Below, in pieces: positions 11,621 through 25,000 of a DNA stretch of 64,000 bases (position 1 is its first letter; every line of letters begins with the position of its first letter). Both the position numbers and the translations under genes were made by a program. Origin of the DNA: Ulota crispa. Taxonomy: Eukaryota; Streptophyta; Bryopsida; Orthotrichales; Orthotrichaceae. The stretch covers positions 10,160,409 through 10,224,408 of the forward strand of contig OY987250.1 in assembly GCA_963920765.1 (NCBI GenBank). Direction: 5' to 3'. The notes under the pieces are model-generated. The model was not told the origin of the DNA. It ran no database searches and saw only the letters and a list, made by a program, of their open reading frames with translations.

Positions 11621-12468
11621 TTATCTCACAAATGATTTTCTAGCCACGGTTGCTGAATCCAACAATTGTGTTAGTTTTTCTTGACAATTGATGTTGTTAT
11701 TCAATGACCCTTGACGGTCGTGTTGAGGCCTTCCCTCCTTACTACCGTAAGAGTCCTGCCCATACAAACAATCTCCAATTTTGTATGGCATGACTCCCTG
11801 CCCTCGCTCCACACTTGAGCACTCCTTTGTTTTACTCTTTTGCCTGTTCATAACTTCATAATTCTTGGGTTTCATAAAGATAGAGTCCGTCGACGGCAGT
11901 GTAGGTTTTACGGGGATTACTGTTGACTTTTGAGAGAGTGTCTGCAAAGGTAGTGAATTTATCCCCCCCTCCAATTCTCTTGCAAATTGATCATGCACAT
12001 GACATTAGCCCTGCTCAAGTGTTACTTGTCCATATAGCATTCACACACAAAAGAATGGTATTTAAAGGAAGGTTGATTCATTCATTTTTCAAAAAATTCT
12101 CAGCAGTATCTTCTAATACTACTGGTAGTAAGTGTACCTTCACGTGCTGTAGTCGTTTCTCTCCCTTCATTGTCAAAACTATGGCCGTTGACAGCAGGTA
12201 GGTGATGTTATAGTAGTCCTTTAGATTGTTGCCCACCGCTTCCACCCAGTTTAATTTTGTTACCGAGCTTCTTTGAAGACTCTCTAGTGTAGACCCCTTT
12301 TATTGTTGCTGTAGCAATTATGGAACTCACATGTGCTGCATTCCGTCCTTGATTCTTTGAAATGGACGTTCCCGTAGAGCCATTTGATTTCTGTTTATTG
12401 GATGAATGATTGGCTGTGCTGCAAATCCTCTTCCCTACTGACTTTGGTAACTTCTTCCAAGTCTCCAT
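11621..12468 (-). pseudogene. Unrecognised basic, low-complexity ORF remnants
   Basis: Two minus-strand frames look more protein-like than chance. The first (12468-12208) starts METWKKLPKSVGKRICS and is Ser/Asn/Lys/Gly-rich. After a single TAA its frame continues through HHLPAVNGHSFDNEGRETTT. The second (11998-11621) starts MHDQFARELEGG and contains KPKNYEVMNRQKSKTKE. I recognise no domain. The pair lies just left of the CACTA transposase on the opposite strand and could be an accessory element gene or an unrelated relic. Confidence 0.25.
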
Positions 12469-15400
12469 GACCTAGAAAATTACAAAGCATAGAAATGATG
12501 CAAGAGAATGGATATTCTCCTGTATTAGTTGAGAAATTATGTAGGTTTGACATACCAATTGCAATTTAGTCAAAACATTTCAAACTAAATCATTTACTTC
12601 TCAATATCCTCCTAAACTACTCCAAGTACAGCAATTGCCGTCTTGTTACATATTCAATATGAAGAAAAGAAGGAATTTAGTATGTGCAAGTTTTTCCTAG
12701 AGGCTAACCTTGTATCAAGTTTTCCCCCTCCACCAGAGAAACCTGACAACACTTTTGAGCATAGTTTCCAGTACAATGCATACTGATCATTACTTTCTAA
12801 GGTTTGAATTAGGCTTACATGAACAAGATCTCAATTTTATTTGGAAAAAATGAATTCAATGAGCAATTAAGTTTACTTGAATGCCTTGCTCATTAAATTC
12901 TTGTACTTTCTTCCTACACGCTCACAAAGGTTCACGTCCTCACATAAGCACAACCCAAACAAGTTATCATGAGTATCCTCCGACGGCTATGCAACAAGTT
13001 GCACAAATTGCTTTGCAAAATCAGAACAGCAATGCCTGCAAAGTCACCAACAACAGACGGAGACAACTGTGGAAAGAAGAACTTCAAGGCACGTCAACCA
13101 ATGAAAATTTCATCCATGCACACATCATTACTTTTCCTCCAATTAGCCCTAATTCTTGTGAATACACCGCCACCTGTCACGGTTGTATTGGTTATTGCTT
13201 CTACTCAAACGTGACCTTACTAAATCAACGCAAGAAGTCGTGCATCTGATGCGCAGAAAGTGAGGAAGAAATGAGAGGCCAATTTTTGTGAGGAAAATGC
13301 TAGTGTAGCCTGAAAATGAAGTTGTTCACCACCATAGCCAAGAGCTTTGTTGCGGATATTAAAGTAGGAAAGACTGATCTGCAAGTGTGAATAAGTGTTA
13401 TGCGCTTCAATTTCTAAAGCATCACTCACGTTCAGGTAAAGAGCTTTCAATTTTTCAAATTTCAAATACTTTATTTTTATCATTAATTACTACTGCAGTG
13501 TCTGCTTGTAAATAGGATTGTGCACATGAATGTGAACAAAGTTCTTCTAAAATGCTTATATGGAGTAGATGAAGGGAAACACTAGATTGAAATTCTTCAA
13601 GTCGTTTTTGTTAGGGTGCACTGCAGATAGTGAAATCCAGTTTCATGTCATTTTGCTAATACATCCTTTGTTGTAGTTTTTACTCTTGCCATTTCAGTAT
13701 CAATAGGAATGGTACTTCCTTGAACCCTAACTTTTAGTAACTTAATATTGGACACATACACAAGAAGTGAGGCTTTTTACTCTGGATTAATTGATAATTG
13801 AATGGTAAAGTGAGAGTGCCATATTGTTTGGTTCACATTTTTTCAAATTTGGTTCAAGCAATTCCAATCACTCCATATGTACTCACCTTTAAATCTTATC
13901 TATGTCAATTTTTAGGGAGTGATATTGTTGTTTCCTTTTAGCAAGTTCAGAAGGTTTTCTAATGTACATGTATAATGTGGTGTGTTGTAGGTATTGCTGA
14001 GCTTGCGGTCATCTGTATTAGAGAAGAATTAGTTATTACACCAGACTACGTAACAAGAGTGTGTCTGTTTCTAGGTACAAAAATTTACACTATCTTTTAT
14101 TGAGCAATGATAATGTCAAATATAAGAGATGTGCAAAAAAATGAAATGCTAGGCTTCTTAAATTGGCGTGATCTATTTTTCTTTGCTATGTAATTACTAA
14201 GTAATTATATTGAATATGGAAGAGTCTAGCAGCAAGCGCTTTGCATTCTCTTTTGCACTTCTATTCTTAATTTTGTTTTATAAGACTAAAGCAAAGCCTT
14301 GCTTTCTTACAAGTGAATGTCATTTGTCAAGTTGTCAATTAGTGAGTGTCACCATTTGCCCACAAAGTAAGTGTACATACATAATTCTATGCATAAATGA
14401 TACCATATATCTATGCTGAGAGTTGCTTAATACCGTACTCAAAGGCAGAGTTGATCTTTAATGGTAGTGACAAAGATGAATAAGATACCATTCTTCATAC
14501 TTCCTAATAACATCTACTCCAACTTCAATACTTTGATTGCATTGCTAGGTTGTTATTTTTTATGATTTCTGATGAGAATATGGAGTCACATAATATGTGA
14601 AGTCCTGTTCAACAACATTAACAACAAACAAATGTTAATAAATAAATTTTAGCCATGTGCACAATGTATTGTATGTTACAACATACTGGTATGTATCTTC
14701 AACAACATTATAACTTCATATTAAGTAAAATTGCAGAAGGAGTGCATGTAGGTGCGTTCTATTCTTTTGCCATTATTCACGTTTTAGCGTTACATAACAA
14801 AACAATTGTGAGTTTTCTATTATAGTATTGAAGTCTTACTAATTGCCTCCACAAACTTGAAGAATTCAAAAATATCAGCAATTTGTATACATATAATATC
14901 CATAGGTGGGACTGAGGTGGAGTACAAAAAGGTAAATCTTTTTTTCCTAATTTATCAAAATTGGTCTTATGTACGCCTTCTTTTGTTTGGAGTTTTCATG
15001 TGCTTCAAAGATGCATGTCAAGTCCTTAGCTACTCTTTTTATTCACTAAGTTTTACGAACTTCTTGTCTTAATTCACAAAGAAGGAAAATTATGTTTATG
15101 ACGGGTTTTATATTTTGAAGCTTCATAATTTAGCCTTGGTCATCACATGCCGGTGTTTAAAATGTTCTCTCATTTTTATTGTAGACATGTCGTTAATGTT
15201 TTCATAATTTATTCAATATTGCAGTTGTGACATGATTGTTCATGCTAAAATGGATGGTTTTGTATATCGAAATCTTGTTAGTGGATTACATTAAATTCTG
15301 CACAAGTGTGTCACACATATGTCATTCTCAATGCTCTTTTAATTGGTACTAGTCGTTCAAATAGTGATTAACATACTCTAAAATAGTACATTATATCTCT

Positions 15401-16204
15401 TCAATGTCTGTTGTGTATTGTATGAATACCAAAAAATATATGCATTTCTGGTGCTAGCATTCTGTTGTCATCAATACATTAATTTATAGCTGCGTCTACA
15501 TGTCAAAATAGTACATGTCAAGTACATGCCTTAATATGGGATGTCAATGAAATGAATCTTATGCCCATGGAGCAGCTATTTTGTGTGCAAAATGTATTGG
15601 TAGACAACTAGATGTAGAGGGTGTGGTAGAGCATTCACATACACTAGTGTCATCTCCAATTAAGTTGATGAGCAAATGCACAACAATGCACTTTGATTCA
15701 GCGCTTCATTGGACTTTCAATGTGACTTAATCTTGGCGTTCCAGCACATATCACTTTTCCAACTGCAGATCAACTACAGATTAGTGCTGAAAGGGCATGT
15801 AAATGAATGCAGTTATGATTGTTAAAGTTTTACGTTCTTTTTCAAACTTATTTATTTAGTATAGATTCTTTTTTTCAACACTTGTATGTGCACAATAACA
15901 ATTTGAGTAGGTATTTCTTTTTAGATGAATAGAGATTAATTTAAAGGAGTACTATATTGACAATGTTGTTATGAAATTAGAATGGCATGTTGATAGCCAA
16001 AATAGTCTCTGTTTTAACTTATGATTTTGCAATACCAAAAATGTGTACATTTGGAATGAAACAATGTGTACAATATGTCACTTATCTTTCAGTCATTCCA
16101 TTTGTGTGGCATTTTTCATCTATACATTGTATTGAGTTTTTCAGACTACATGTTTAATTTCCTTTTCTAACAATATAGATATTGCATGCGCAGGTTTTCC
16201 TAAT
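12469..16204. other. Non-coding stretch, probably 5' part of the CACTA element
   Basis: No supported gene. Frames on both strands around 12.9-13.5 kb are short and lack recognisable motifs. The stretch precedes the first transposase exon. The left end of the element could not be located. Confidence 0.4.
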
Positions 16205-16387
16205 ATGAAATCAGAAGAACTTTCTCACGCATATCACGTAGAGAGAGCAGTTGCGGCAAGTGAGCGCATTCAAAGGTATCCATGTGCATGTGAAAGATGC
16301 CATGGTTTGAGGCAATAGACGATTGATGTTGTTGAAAGTCATCATCAAAAATATGGCAGAGACCAAAGACTCACCAAACCTCTTATA
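16205..16387 (+). pseudogene. Possible transposase-associated N-terminal domain exon
   Basis: The ATG at 16205 opens a frame reading MKSEELSHAYHVERAV. A cysteine/histidine cluster YPCACERCHG follows, then one TAG, then VVESHHQKYGRDQRLTKPLI before the donor GTAAGT at 16388. The C-x-C-x-x-C-H arrangement resembles the transposase-associated domain that precedes tnp2 in plant CACTA elements. Its position immediately upstream of tnp2 supports this. Confidence 0.5.
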
Positions 16388-16563
16388 GTAAGTCACGTTC
16401 CGCATGTACTTCCTATACAAAGGAGAGCTCTCTTCAAATTTGGTAGACAATACATGTGTGTGAATTACAATCCAAGAAGATGCTTTCTTATTTCTGGGCA
16501 TTACATATTTTCAGTGGTTATCTTTGTACACAATGTTGATGGGCTGTTTCAAAAATCAAAGAA

Positions 16564-19500
16564 GTGCTTTGCAGAAGGTCTAATTCACGTGATTCCTTCC
16601 ATGGACAGAGTTTTGGAATGGAAGACATGGCAGATGCTGAGTCTTTGGATTTTGACATACCATCCGATGAAGACGTAGATGTCGAAGAAGAGTTTACTGA
16701 TGCACAAGAGCATGTCGACCCAATAAACATGCCGGAAGGAGCAGAGGTTAACTTAATGGATATGGCTGAAAACTTTTTCAACTGTGTGGATGACATCCAC
16801 CAGCACGATACAGATAGCGAGGAAAAAGGCATTGACTTGGACAAAGATTTTAGTGGAGATAAGGATGATGACTAGACAGATCTATGCAACAATTTAATAG
16901 AGGAAGCCTCAAGTCCCCTCTTTCCAGGCTCTCGCGGAGTAGCAGGTTATAATTCAATATCATACTTATGTCGTTGTGCACGCTCTTCTGCATTAGCAAT
17001 TGTTGTCTAGACAAAATCTTGTCATTTCTTAAAAATGATGTCCTTCTAGTGGGTAATAGCTGTCCATTGAACTCTTACAAAATTAAGCGTTTTGTCTTCA
17101 AGCTTGGTCTCTCTCATGAGAATATGCATTGTTGCAAGTGTGGGCAAACATTGTATTGGAAAGATAATTCCATGTTGGATAGATGTCCGGCTTGCCAAAA
17201 GTCTAGATATGTCCCTGGATCTACATTAGTGCCCACTCATATATTAAGGTACTTTTCTATCATTAAGAGGTTAAAAAGAATGTTCAAATGCCCTGAGATA
17301 TTGAGACATATGAGGTAGCACTCTGAGAACCACTCAACTGATAGGAAGCTCAGATCTGTTGTAGATAGTGAGCAGTGGAAATTTATAAATCAGAGTTTTC
17401 CAAGCTTTAGTCAAGACCCAAGACATGTGAGAATGGGGCTTGCATTTGATGGGATAAATCCCTACAGCCTTCAATCCTCACGTCACTCAGTATGGCCGAT
17501 CATGATTACTTTTTATAATCTACCACCATACCTTTTGACTAAAAGGTTTTTTATTAGCCTAAGTATGATTATACCAGGGCCAAACTCACCATTGGAGGAC
17601 ACCATAGATGTTTTTTTACAGCCCCTGATACTGGAGCTCCAAAAGCTATGGAAGGGCGTATTTGCAATCAACATGTTCAAGACTGAAGACAGAAAGCAAT
17701 ATTTCATATTTTGTAGAATATTAATGTGGACAATTAACAAATTTCCGGCTTACACTCACATAGCTAGACAAGTGGGCAAAGGAATTGCAGCTTGCCATGT
17801 GTGTGGAGAGGGCACAGGAGGTAAGCATTCAAAAGAAGCCGACAAGACCATATACCTTGGGCATTGCCAATGGCTAGACAGTGATCATCCTTAGAGAGAA
17901 GCTAGAGCTGCTTTTGATGGTGATAGAGAACATTGTGCAGCCCCTCCACGCCATAAGGGTGCAGATGTTGTTTGTCTTGGAGAATTGAGAGAAGCGTACC
18001 TTCAATCTGGTGGTTGTTGAGGTGGAGAGCACGATCCTGTAAAATGTACAAGGGTTAAGAGAGTGAGCATCTTGTTTTGACTGCCTTACTGGGAGGTACA
18101 CCCTAAACCTTTGTTATGCACTTACTTTTGATAATGTGGATCACAATTCATGTGAGAGAATACTAGAATAGAATGTAAGCTATTATGCAACATGATGCTT
18201 ATGTGTCATTGCATGCTTCATTAAAGTAAATGTGGAAATGTGGTTAATACGTGAGCAGAGAAAACATCACAAAGCTCATTAGCTATTTCAGGAAAGGTCA
18301 AGGCAAGTGAGAATATTTTCCAAATGCTCTTATCATTTAGAACTACTTTTTAGTAATAATGGATAATAATTCTTGTTACATTTTTTGCATGATGTACTTT
18401 TAGTCATTCAAATTAAAGATTCCCATATTGTTAATGAAATAATGAGATTCATTAGCACATGCTGTCTATTAACTATAAAGAGTAGGAACTACTTATGCGG
18501 GTCAAGTGTGACAAGGGACAAAATAAAGCAGCAACTGTAATGTTTCGGATTATTTAGAAGGTTGTAACATTAAAAATAAACTACTGTAAGTGTAAGTTTT
18601 TTTTAAATGAAACTTGAGAAGTACAGAGCAATTGTTGGTGGGTAGTTACTTAAGGTTAGGATGTCAAGATAGTAGTTGATATTTCACCTGAAATGATAGA
18701 GTCAGAATCAATTCAGTTGTGATTACAAAAAATCGGGACATGAATGAGTATAAAGTAGGGTTCACATGATTTCCATAAATTTCACTCTTGAATGAAAAAA
18801 CCTTTTTACTAGAAGCAATAGAGGATTACTTGTTACCATAATGTAGAATGACCAAGAACTACCAATCTTAGTTTGTGTACATAAACTCAAATTTTATGGA
18901 CAGATTGTATTATAAACAAAAGAGTAAGAGCTAAAGTGTTTGGGTGGGTGGGTGGGTGGTTGGGTGGGAGGGGGGGTTTGGAGGGAGGTTGATTAATTCT
19001 TATGCATTGCTGAGAAAAAAAGTAGCAATAATCATTGCTTCAAAGAGCGCTGGTGACAAAGAAATAAGATTCCTACAGACTGTAATAAAATGAATTGAGT
19101 AGTGGTTGCTATGTTTGTGTTCAGTTGGTCAGAAGTAGGTAATGGTCTCAGCACATGCTTAGTCCGAATAAGGACTATTGAATTCAGTACATGAATGCTT
19201 CAAGTTCTTACTAAATAGAGTTTCTAACGGAATTCTCTATCTTAATGTATAAAAAATTAGGAATTTGTAAATTTATAATTCTCTGCAGCAATTCCTTTAA
19301 TCATGTGGTTCTTTATGTGCTTTGTAATGAAGCATCATCATGTTTGTTTTAGTTCATTGCACCTTTTTTTTTCACCCTTATATTTTCAGCATTGTTGTCA
19401 TGTTATACAAAACAATCTATGAAACAATTGCTTGAGAATTTCAGTAATCATTGACGTTGTTTGTTCATTTTGTAGAAACTTTTGTGCATCATCTTTTGGA

Positions 19501-20370
19501 TTCTATGCACATTGAAAAAAATGTGTGCGAGAATTTAATTTAAACGCTATTAGGTGAGACTGATACTATCAAGTCAAGGGAGGATTTGCGCGCTTGAGGT
19601 ATTCATGCACACCTTCACCTCTAGCCTCATGCAGATGATTTAACGTTTTTTAAACCAAATGCTCCGTACATTTTAAGGCGCAGCAAGAAGGATCAATTTT
19701 TTAGCATATTAAGGCAGATCAAATTCCCAACTAATTATGTGGGTTCCATGAAGCAAAAAATTACAAACGGCAGACTCTCTGGTTTGAAAACACATGATTT
19801 CCATGTATTGTTGCAACAAATCTTGCCTATATGTCTAAGGAACATTGGGTCAGCCAATGTTGTGGGGACAATTATGAGGTTTAGCAGGTTATTCCAAAAA
19901 GTATGTGCTAAAACTGTTGAAGCAGAAAGAAAAGAACAGATGCTACAGGAAGTAGCTGAAACTATGTGCAGTCTAGAGAAAGAGTGTCCTCCTTCAATAT
20001 TTGTCATAATGATTCACTTATGTATTCATGTTGTAGAGGAACTTTTCATGTGTGGACTCATCCATTGTAGATGGATGTATCCATTCAAAAGGTACATGAA
20101 AGGTTTAAAAGGGTTTGTAAAAAATAAAAGTAAACTTGAGGGTAGTATGACTAATGGGTACTTGCGTGAAGAGTTTGTGGGATTTATAACAAAATATCTT
20201 TCAAACTACACACCTACAACTACAAGAGTTTGGGATGCTGAGGAGGAGCTGTTAGTGACTGATGAAGTTTTGGAAGGTGGAGGAAGAAGCCATTTCATGT
20301 CCAATGATTCTTTGAGCTTGGCCCACAGTTTTGTGCTAGACAACGACAAGAATATGAAAAGCTATAGTAG
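16564..20370 (+). pseudogene. CACTA tnp2-type transposase with DUF4218-like region, broken
   Basis: An acidic D/E-rich segment (16.62-16.87 kb) leads into the zinc-binding CCKCGQTLYWKD and CPACQKSRY. The tnp2 core follows: GLAFDGINPYS, YNLPPYLLTK, ISLSMIIPGP, DVFLQPLI and WTINKFPAYTHIARQ. ACHVCGEGTGG and YLGHCQWL come next. Two TAG codons (17316, 17892) sit where family members have Trp, and a TGA breaks the LPYWE segment near 18078. After a long intron-like gap the exon at 19476 carries the family hallmark DSMHIEKNVCENLI. The DUF4218-like part follows: LKTHDFHVLLQQILP, PPSIFVIMIHL and CRWMYPFKRYMKGLKGFV. This exon ends at GTAAGT (20371). The protein would excise and insert CACTA elements in the nucleus; this copy cannot be made. 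A frameshift lies near 16.97 kb. Confidence 0.9.
18091..19475. other. Non-coding gap (intron-like) inside the transposase
   Basis: Lies between the LPYWE exon end and the TTTTGTAG acceptor before 19476. It contains a strong G-run tract at 18942-18988 (about ten runs of three or more G). No coding potential seen. Confidence 0.6.
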
Positions 20371-20807
20371 GTAAGTAGTATACTCAAGGATGTGGTGTGA
20401 TTGTATATGGGCAATTACCAAGCAAAATTACGTACAGCAATTTTTCTTTTAGGGGAATTTTCATCTGAACGAGTTGGGCTTGATGGGCTAGTTCTTTTGT
20501 ATGTAGGCAAATGCTATTAGTATCATTGAATAAGTGGCATTCTCAGCATATTATTAGTTGTATTGAGGCTTTTTAATTTATGACAATGCCTTCACTTTCA
20601 CACAATTGCGCATTAATTATTGTAGGTAGTGTAGGTTCACTTGCATTTCAGTTTATATTGTTATGATTTAGGGAAGTGTGAGAATTAAATATAATATGGT
20701 AATACAGTACTAATATTTTTGAAATTCAAGAATAACTCTACCAAATACTGCGGAAAAGATACAACTATAATCTACCAAAGGGCATAATTAATTTTGTATG
20801 ATGTTTC

Positions 20808-22043
20808 AGGAGATATGAATAGGCAGTGCATCATCAAAGCAAATAGAGATTGAGTTTTCAGCATGAATATTGTCAAAGATGTAATCAAAGAAACTTGGTT
20901 TATCCCCTTGAGTTACATTTGCTGCCAAACTTTTCAATTTGGTCATTGGAGGAAGTATGACGTGAACAGCAAGCAGGTAATATAGTGTAAGAAGATGTAG
21001 TGGATCTTGCAAGGGGACCCTTGCAAATGGCAACTACGTATAAATTGATGTATGCATATGGTAACCTCTTTAGAGCACTAAATTCAGAAGTGTCCTTAAA
21101 AACCTCAGATAGCGGGGTTGCAGTCAACTTTACCCAATTGTGCAAAAATGGTGTGCGTGATGCTAATCCAATTGAAGCATTTATTGAGTATATTGGACAT
21201 ATAGTAGAGATTTTGAAATTGAACTACAAGCGACACGATGTAAAGGTTTTGGTATGCGATTTTGTGAAGGCCAACTATAGGGGAGAGAACTTGACAATAA
21301 AAAAAGATAAGTGGGGTTTCACTTTAGCAAATTATGGATGACGACTTGGAGTTCATTCTTGTGATAGCTTTGCATTTCCTAAGCATTGTGAGTAAGTTTT
21401 TTTCTGTGATGCTATCAAAGCACCTGCCTGGAGAGTGGTATTACAAAAAGATGTTAGGGCAAGAAGAGTGTTGCCTGAGCAGGACATAGATGCGTCAATT
21501 TTCAATATGGGAGAAGATGATGAATTTTAGGGACTAAGGCCGGATAGAGACGTTGGAGAAGAAGCTACAACTCCAATCCAAACAAGTGACATTGTAAACT
21601 GCTGTGGGTTCTTTGTGACAAGAAGGGCCGTGGGCACTCCTACTATGACACATAGAAACAAACGTTCAGATGTACAAGGACGTGCAGCATGCGGTGGCCG
21701 TGGAAGAGGTGGAAGTTTAAGACAGACATCAGTGGGGACGTCTCAATTGCCAGATGCAATGCCAATGAGTGATGCCATTAGGGCAAGCAGTGAATTTCAC
21801 AGCAAAGGGGAAGAGCAAGAAGATACGGTGGACTTACTCAATATGGAAGGTGATGAAATGGGGAATATGAATTTCAAAAGCAGGTTTGAAAGAAATGTCA
21901 ACAAAAGGAGGCGGGGACACCATCATTCAAGGTTGTTAAAGCGCAATTGGGAAGGTAATGAACAATTATCTAAAGACAAAGAGAGTGAGAGAGTCTTGTT
22001 GTCTACCGCACCATCATCATTGGCTTCTGCAGGAGAGGAATAG
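20808..22043 (+). pseudogene. C-terminal transposase region with DUF4216-like domain, broken
   Basis: After TTTCAG (20808) a decayed tail of the DUF4218-like region carries several stops. From about 20994 one frame runs to the TAG-free end at 22043 with only three stops (about 21339, 21393, 21528). It encodes a DUF4216-like order: YIGHIVEILKLNY, VKVLVCDFVKANYRG, KDKWGFTLANYG, CDSFAFPKHCE, VFFCDAIKAPAWRVVL. A basic, Gly/Arg-rich tail (GRGRGGSLRQTSVG) and a KRRRGHHHS patch follow, typical of DNA-binding tails. It belongs to the same element as the tnp2 core. Whether one or two proteins were made is unclear. Confidence 0.75.
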
Positions 22044-25000
22044 GTCTTTAGTGTATGATTTACAAGAACAACTTTGATGAGTTAAGAAACCGTATGTTTC
22101 AAACCTTTCCTTGAAAATTTTAAGCAATATGCTATGTATTGTGGAAAAGTATTGGTTGTTCTGCTGCTGACAAGTGCAGGAGAAGTAGAAAATGTATATT
22201 GAAGAGAATGATAACATTATTGTGCAACAGCTGAGTGGATGTTGCATGTGAAAGCGTTGTAGTAGATAATTGTGTAGCGTTTGGACTATGATATTTTCTA
22301 AGGGGAGAGTATGCAACATTTTAATGTCAATGAAATGCTTGTCTTGTTCAAAGTTGTTGAAGTTTAGAGTACGGTATTCAATCAAATGTATTTCAAGACA
22401 ACCAATTTTAGAGATCATATTCTTGTCCTATTACAAGCAAACATGTATACTATTTAAGGAGATGCACTCTGGCGTTGAAGAGAGTATGTCTGTGGTTCTG
22501 GAATACAACGTGAGTGTAGTTTGAAAGATGTATGGTTTGAGTCATGAAAGTGATTTATGTGAAGCTGCTTTTAAAATCCAAAATGGGATAAGTTAGGTAG
22601 GAGTAGCCATAAGCATTAGTTAGAGGGTGTTCAGCATGAATTGAATTAATGAACACCTGCCAAAGTTCAAAATCATATGAGGAATAGGAAAACATTTAGT
22701 TTGCACTTTCTAATCTATTATTTGGATACCATTATTATAGGAAGTTGTTGATTTTGAAGGATTGAAGTTCCAACTCATCAATAAGGAACATTAAGGTTTC
22801 ATGCTCACATGTTTTACGTCCTTGTATTTAAACGTATTTGTTGTCTTGGTTTTTTGAATAATTCAAAGGTGACGGTTACAGGATTTGTGACAATCAAGCC
22901 TGTTACTTTGTTAAAGTCAATAATTTGGTGGATGACATGTGTGTCACAAAGAAAATGATGTAGTTTGTTAGATAATGGTGAAGAAAGTATGCTACGGTAT
23001 TAGTTAGATTGATGTTAGTGTTGGAATTTGGCAGGAATAGTTGGAAGCATGTTATTTGGTGTATTTGAATTTTAATGCATTTTTGGGGCTTCTAGATGCC
23101 ATAAGTGGTGAATAAAAGCTGGATTTTTGTATTAATTTCTGAATACTATACATGGAGAATGACAAATGTTCAAAGATTGAATGAATCCTTGAATCCAATT
23201 CAATAATTCATTGTACAAGAAGCATAGTGTAAGGGACCTGAAAATGCTGTATTAGAAAACTATGTTTGTAATTGACAAGTTTGTTTTCTGCATAGTTTGT
23301 AGTAAGTTTTTTAGTCGTCAAGAATCTTGTAATGCATTGCATACATATCATAACTAAACATTTTCTTTGGATTAGGTAGGGAAGTATAGTGACTCCACTT
23401 TACAAGGGCACTAAAGTATTTCTCCTAATTGTTCCAAATAAATGCTTAGAAGAGGATGAAGGTTGCATGAATACAAGAAAATGTAACGGAGGTCTTGGAA
23501 TTGAGAACGGAATTCTGCAGCCAAGAGGTAGGTGGTGAACATGCTGAAGTTTGCATTATATACTACATGTGTTAGTGGTAAGAGTTTCTCTTTTGTTCTA
23601 TTGAGATTCAAAGGGAAATGCAGGTATTCAAAGCACAAATGAGGTGTTCTTGTTTTTTTGTAGGTGCAAATTTTCCGCACTCTTGCGCTGTACCTCTAGG
23701 GGTTATGTATTTATTTTTTTCTTTTTCTTTTCGGTATGTGTATTAATGTTGTTTGGTGTTATGTTTTAGTTAATTTTGGGCACTAGCAAAGGCGTTCGCA
23801 ATTTATGTTAGTATGTATGCGACGTGGACTCGGATAGCCTAGTGGGTGATGTAAAACAAAGTGTGCAAGGTAATACAAAGATGTGATGACTGGTAAGTGA
23901 TGTAGTGTATTGTTTATCCTTGTCATTAGTTTGGAAAGTTGTTTGTGAAAGTGCTAAAGTAGGAGGTTCATGAATGGACCATCTAAGGGCTAAAACTGAA
24001 TTTTGGGGAGGTGAAACTTCTTGAACTACTTTTCAGTAATTTTCCTTGAAAGACAAGAAGACTTGACATGTAACCTAATTTGTTTCAAATTTTTTGGAAC
24101 TCTGTGGAATTAGTTATAAAATTTTGAAGTGAGAAGGCTATAGGGCTCTATAACAATTCACCTTCTCAAATGTACAGTGCTTGTACTTTTTTGAAACCTA
24201 TAAAAATAGCATGTATACATGAAATACAGCTAAGAAGATGGATTGTTTTTTAGGCTAAGCTGAATATGAGCCTCCTACCTTAGTGAAGAAAAATGCCTGC
24301 AGACTGTGGAGTGTTAGGAAAATGCGTGATGTGCATGTTCATTGCTTGCACTGGCGTGTTCTTTGTATGGTTTTAGTATTGAGCAATTGAAATTCTAGCG
24401 TATGCTGTTTATGCGGTTGCCGTATAGACCTAGATACTATGATGTACAGTATGTATTCACTGAAATTGGTAGCAATTTACGTAGGAATATTTGTTGTTTA
24501 AGGATATGATGTTCTCCATGAATGCCCATTGTATTGTCCACAATTTAGGTGGTGCTAAGGTCTATTGGTAAAAGATTGTGAGGACAAATGTCATGAAGTA
24601 ATGAGTAGGTTGATGATTGGGCTACAAAACATTACGTTATAGCAAATTGTGTGAGTAATTGTTGTAATGCTTCATGCATGCAAGAATGTGCTATGTAGGG
24701 AAATCTAGGGTACTGTGGATGAAGCAAGTCTTGAATGCTTATATATTTGGCATTCTTGTCATTTAATTTGTACTTGTGTGTAATTTGTTTTCTTAGGATG
24801 AAATTTTGTTTTATTATTGGACATTCATGTTGCAGGTGACAATTTGTGAGGAATTTTTAGTAAAGCATACAGTACTGTGATTGGTAGTGGAGGGCGTGCT
24901 AGAAGCATTTGTGGCCACTTCTTGTGGAAGGCTACTCTTGGCAGAAGCAGGAGGGTATAATTCATTTCTGAGTATGAAGCAACCGATAGTGTTGTGATTT

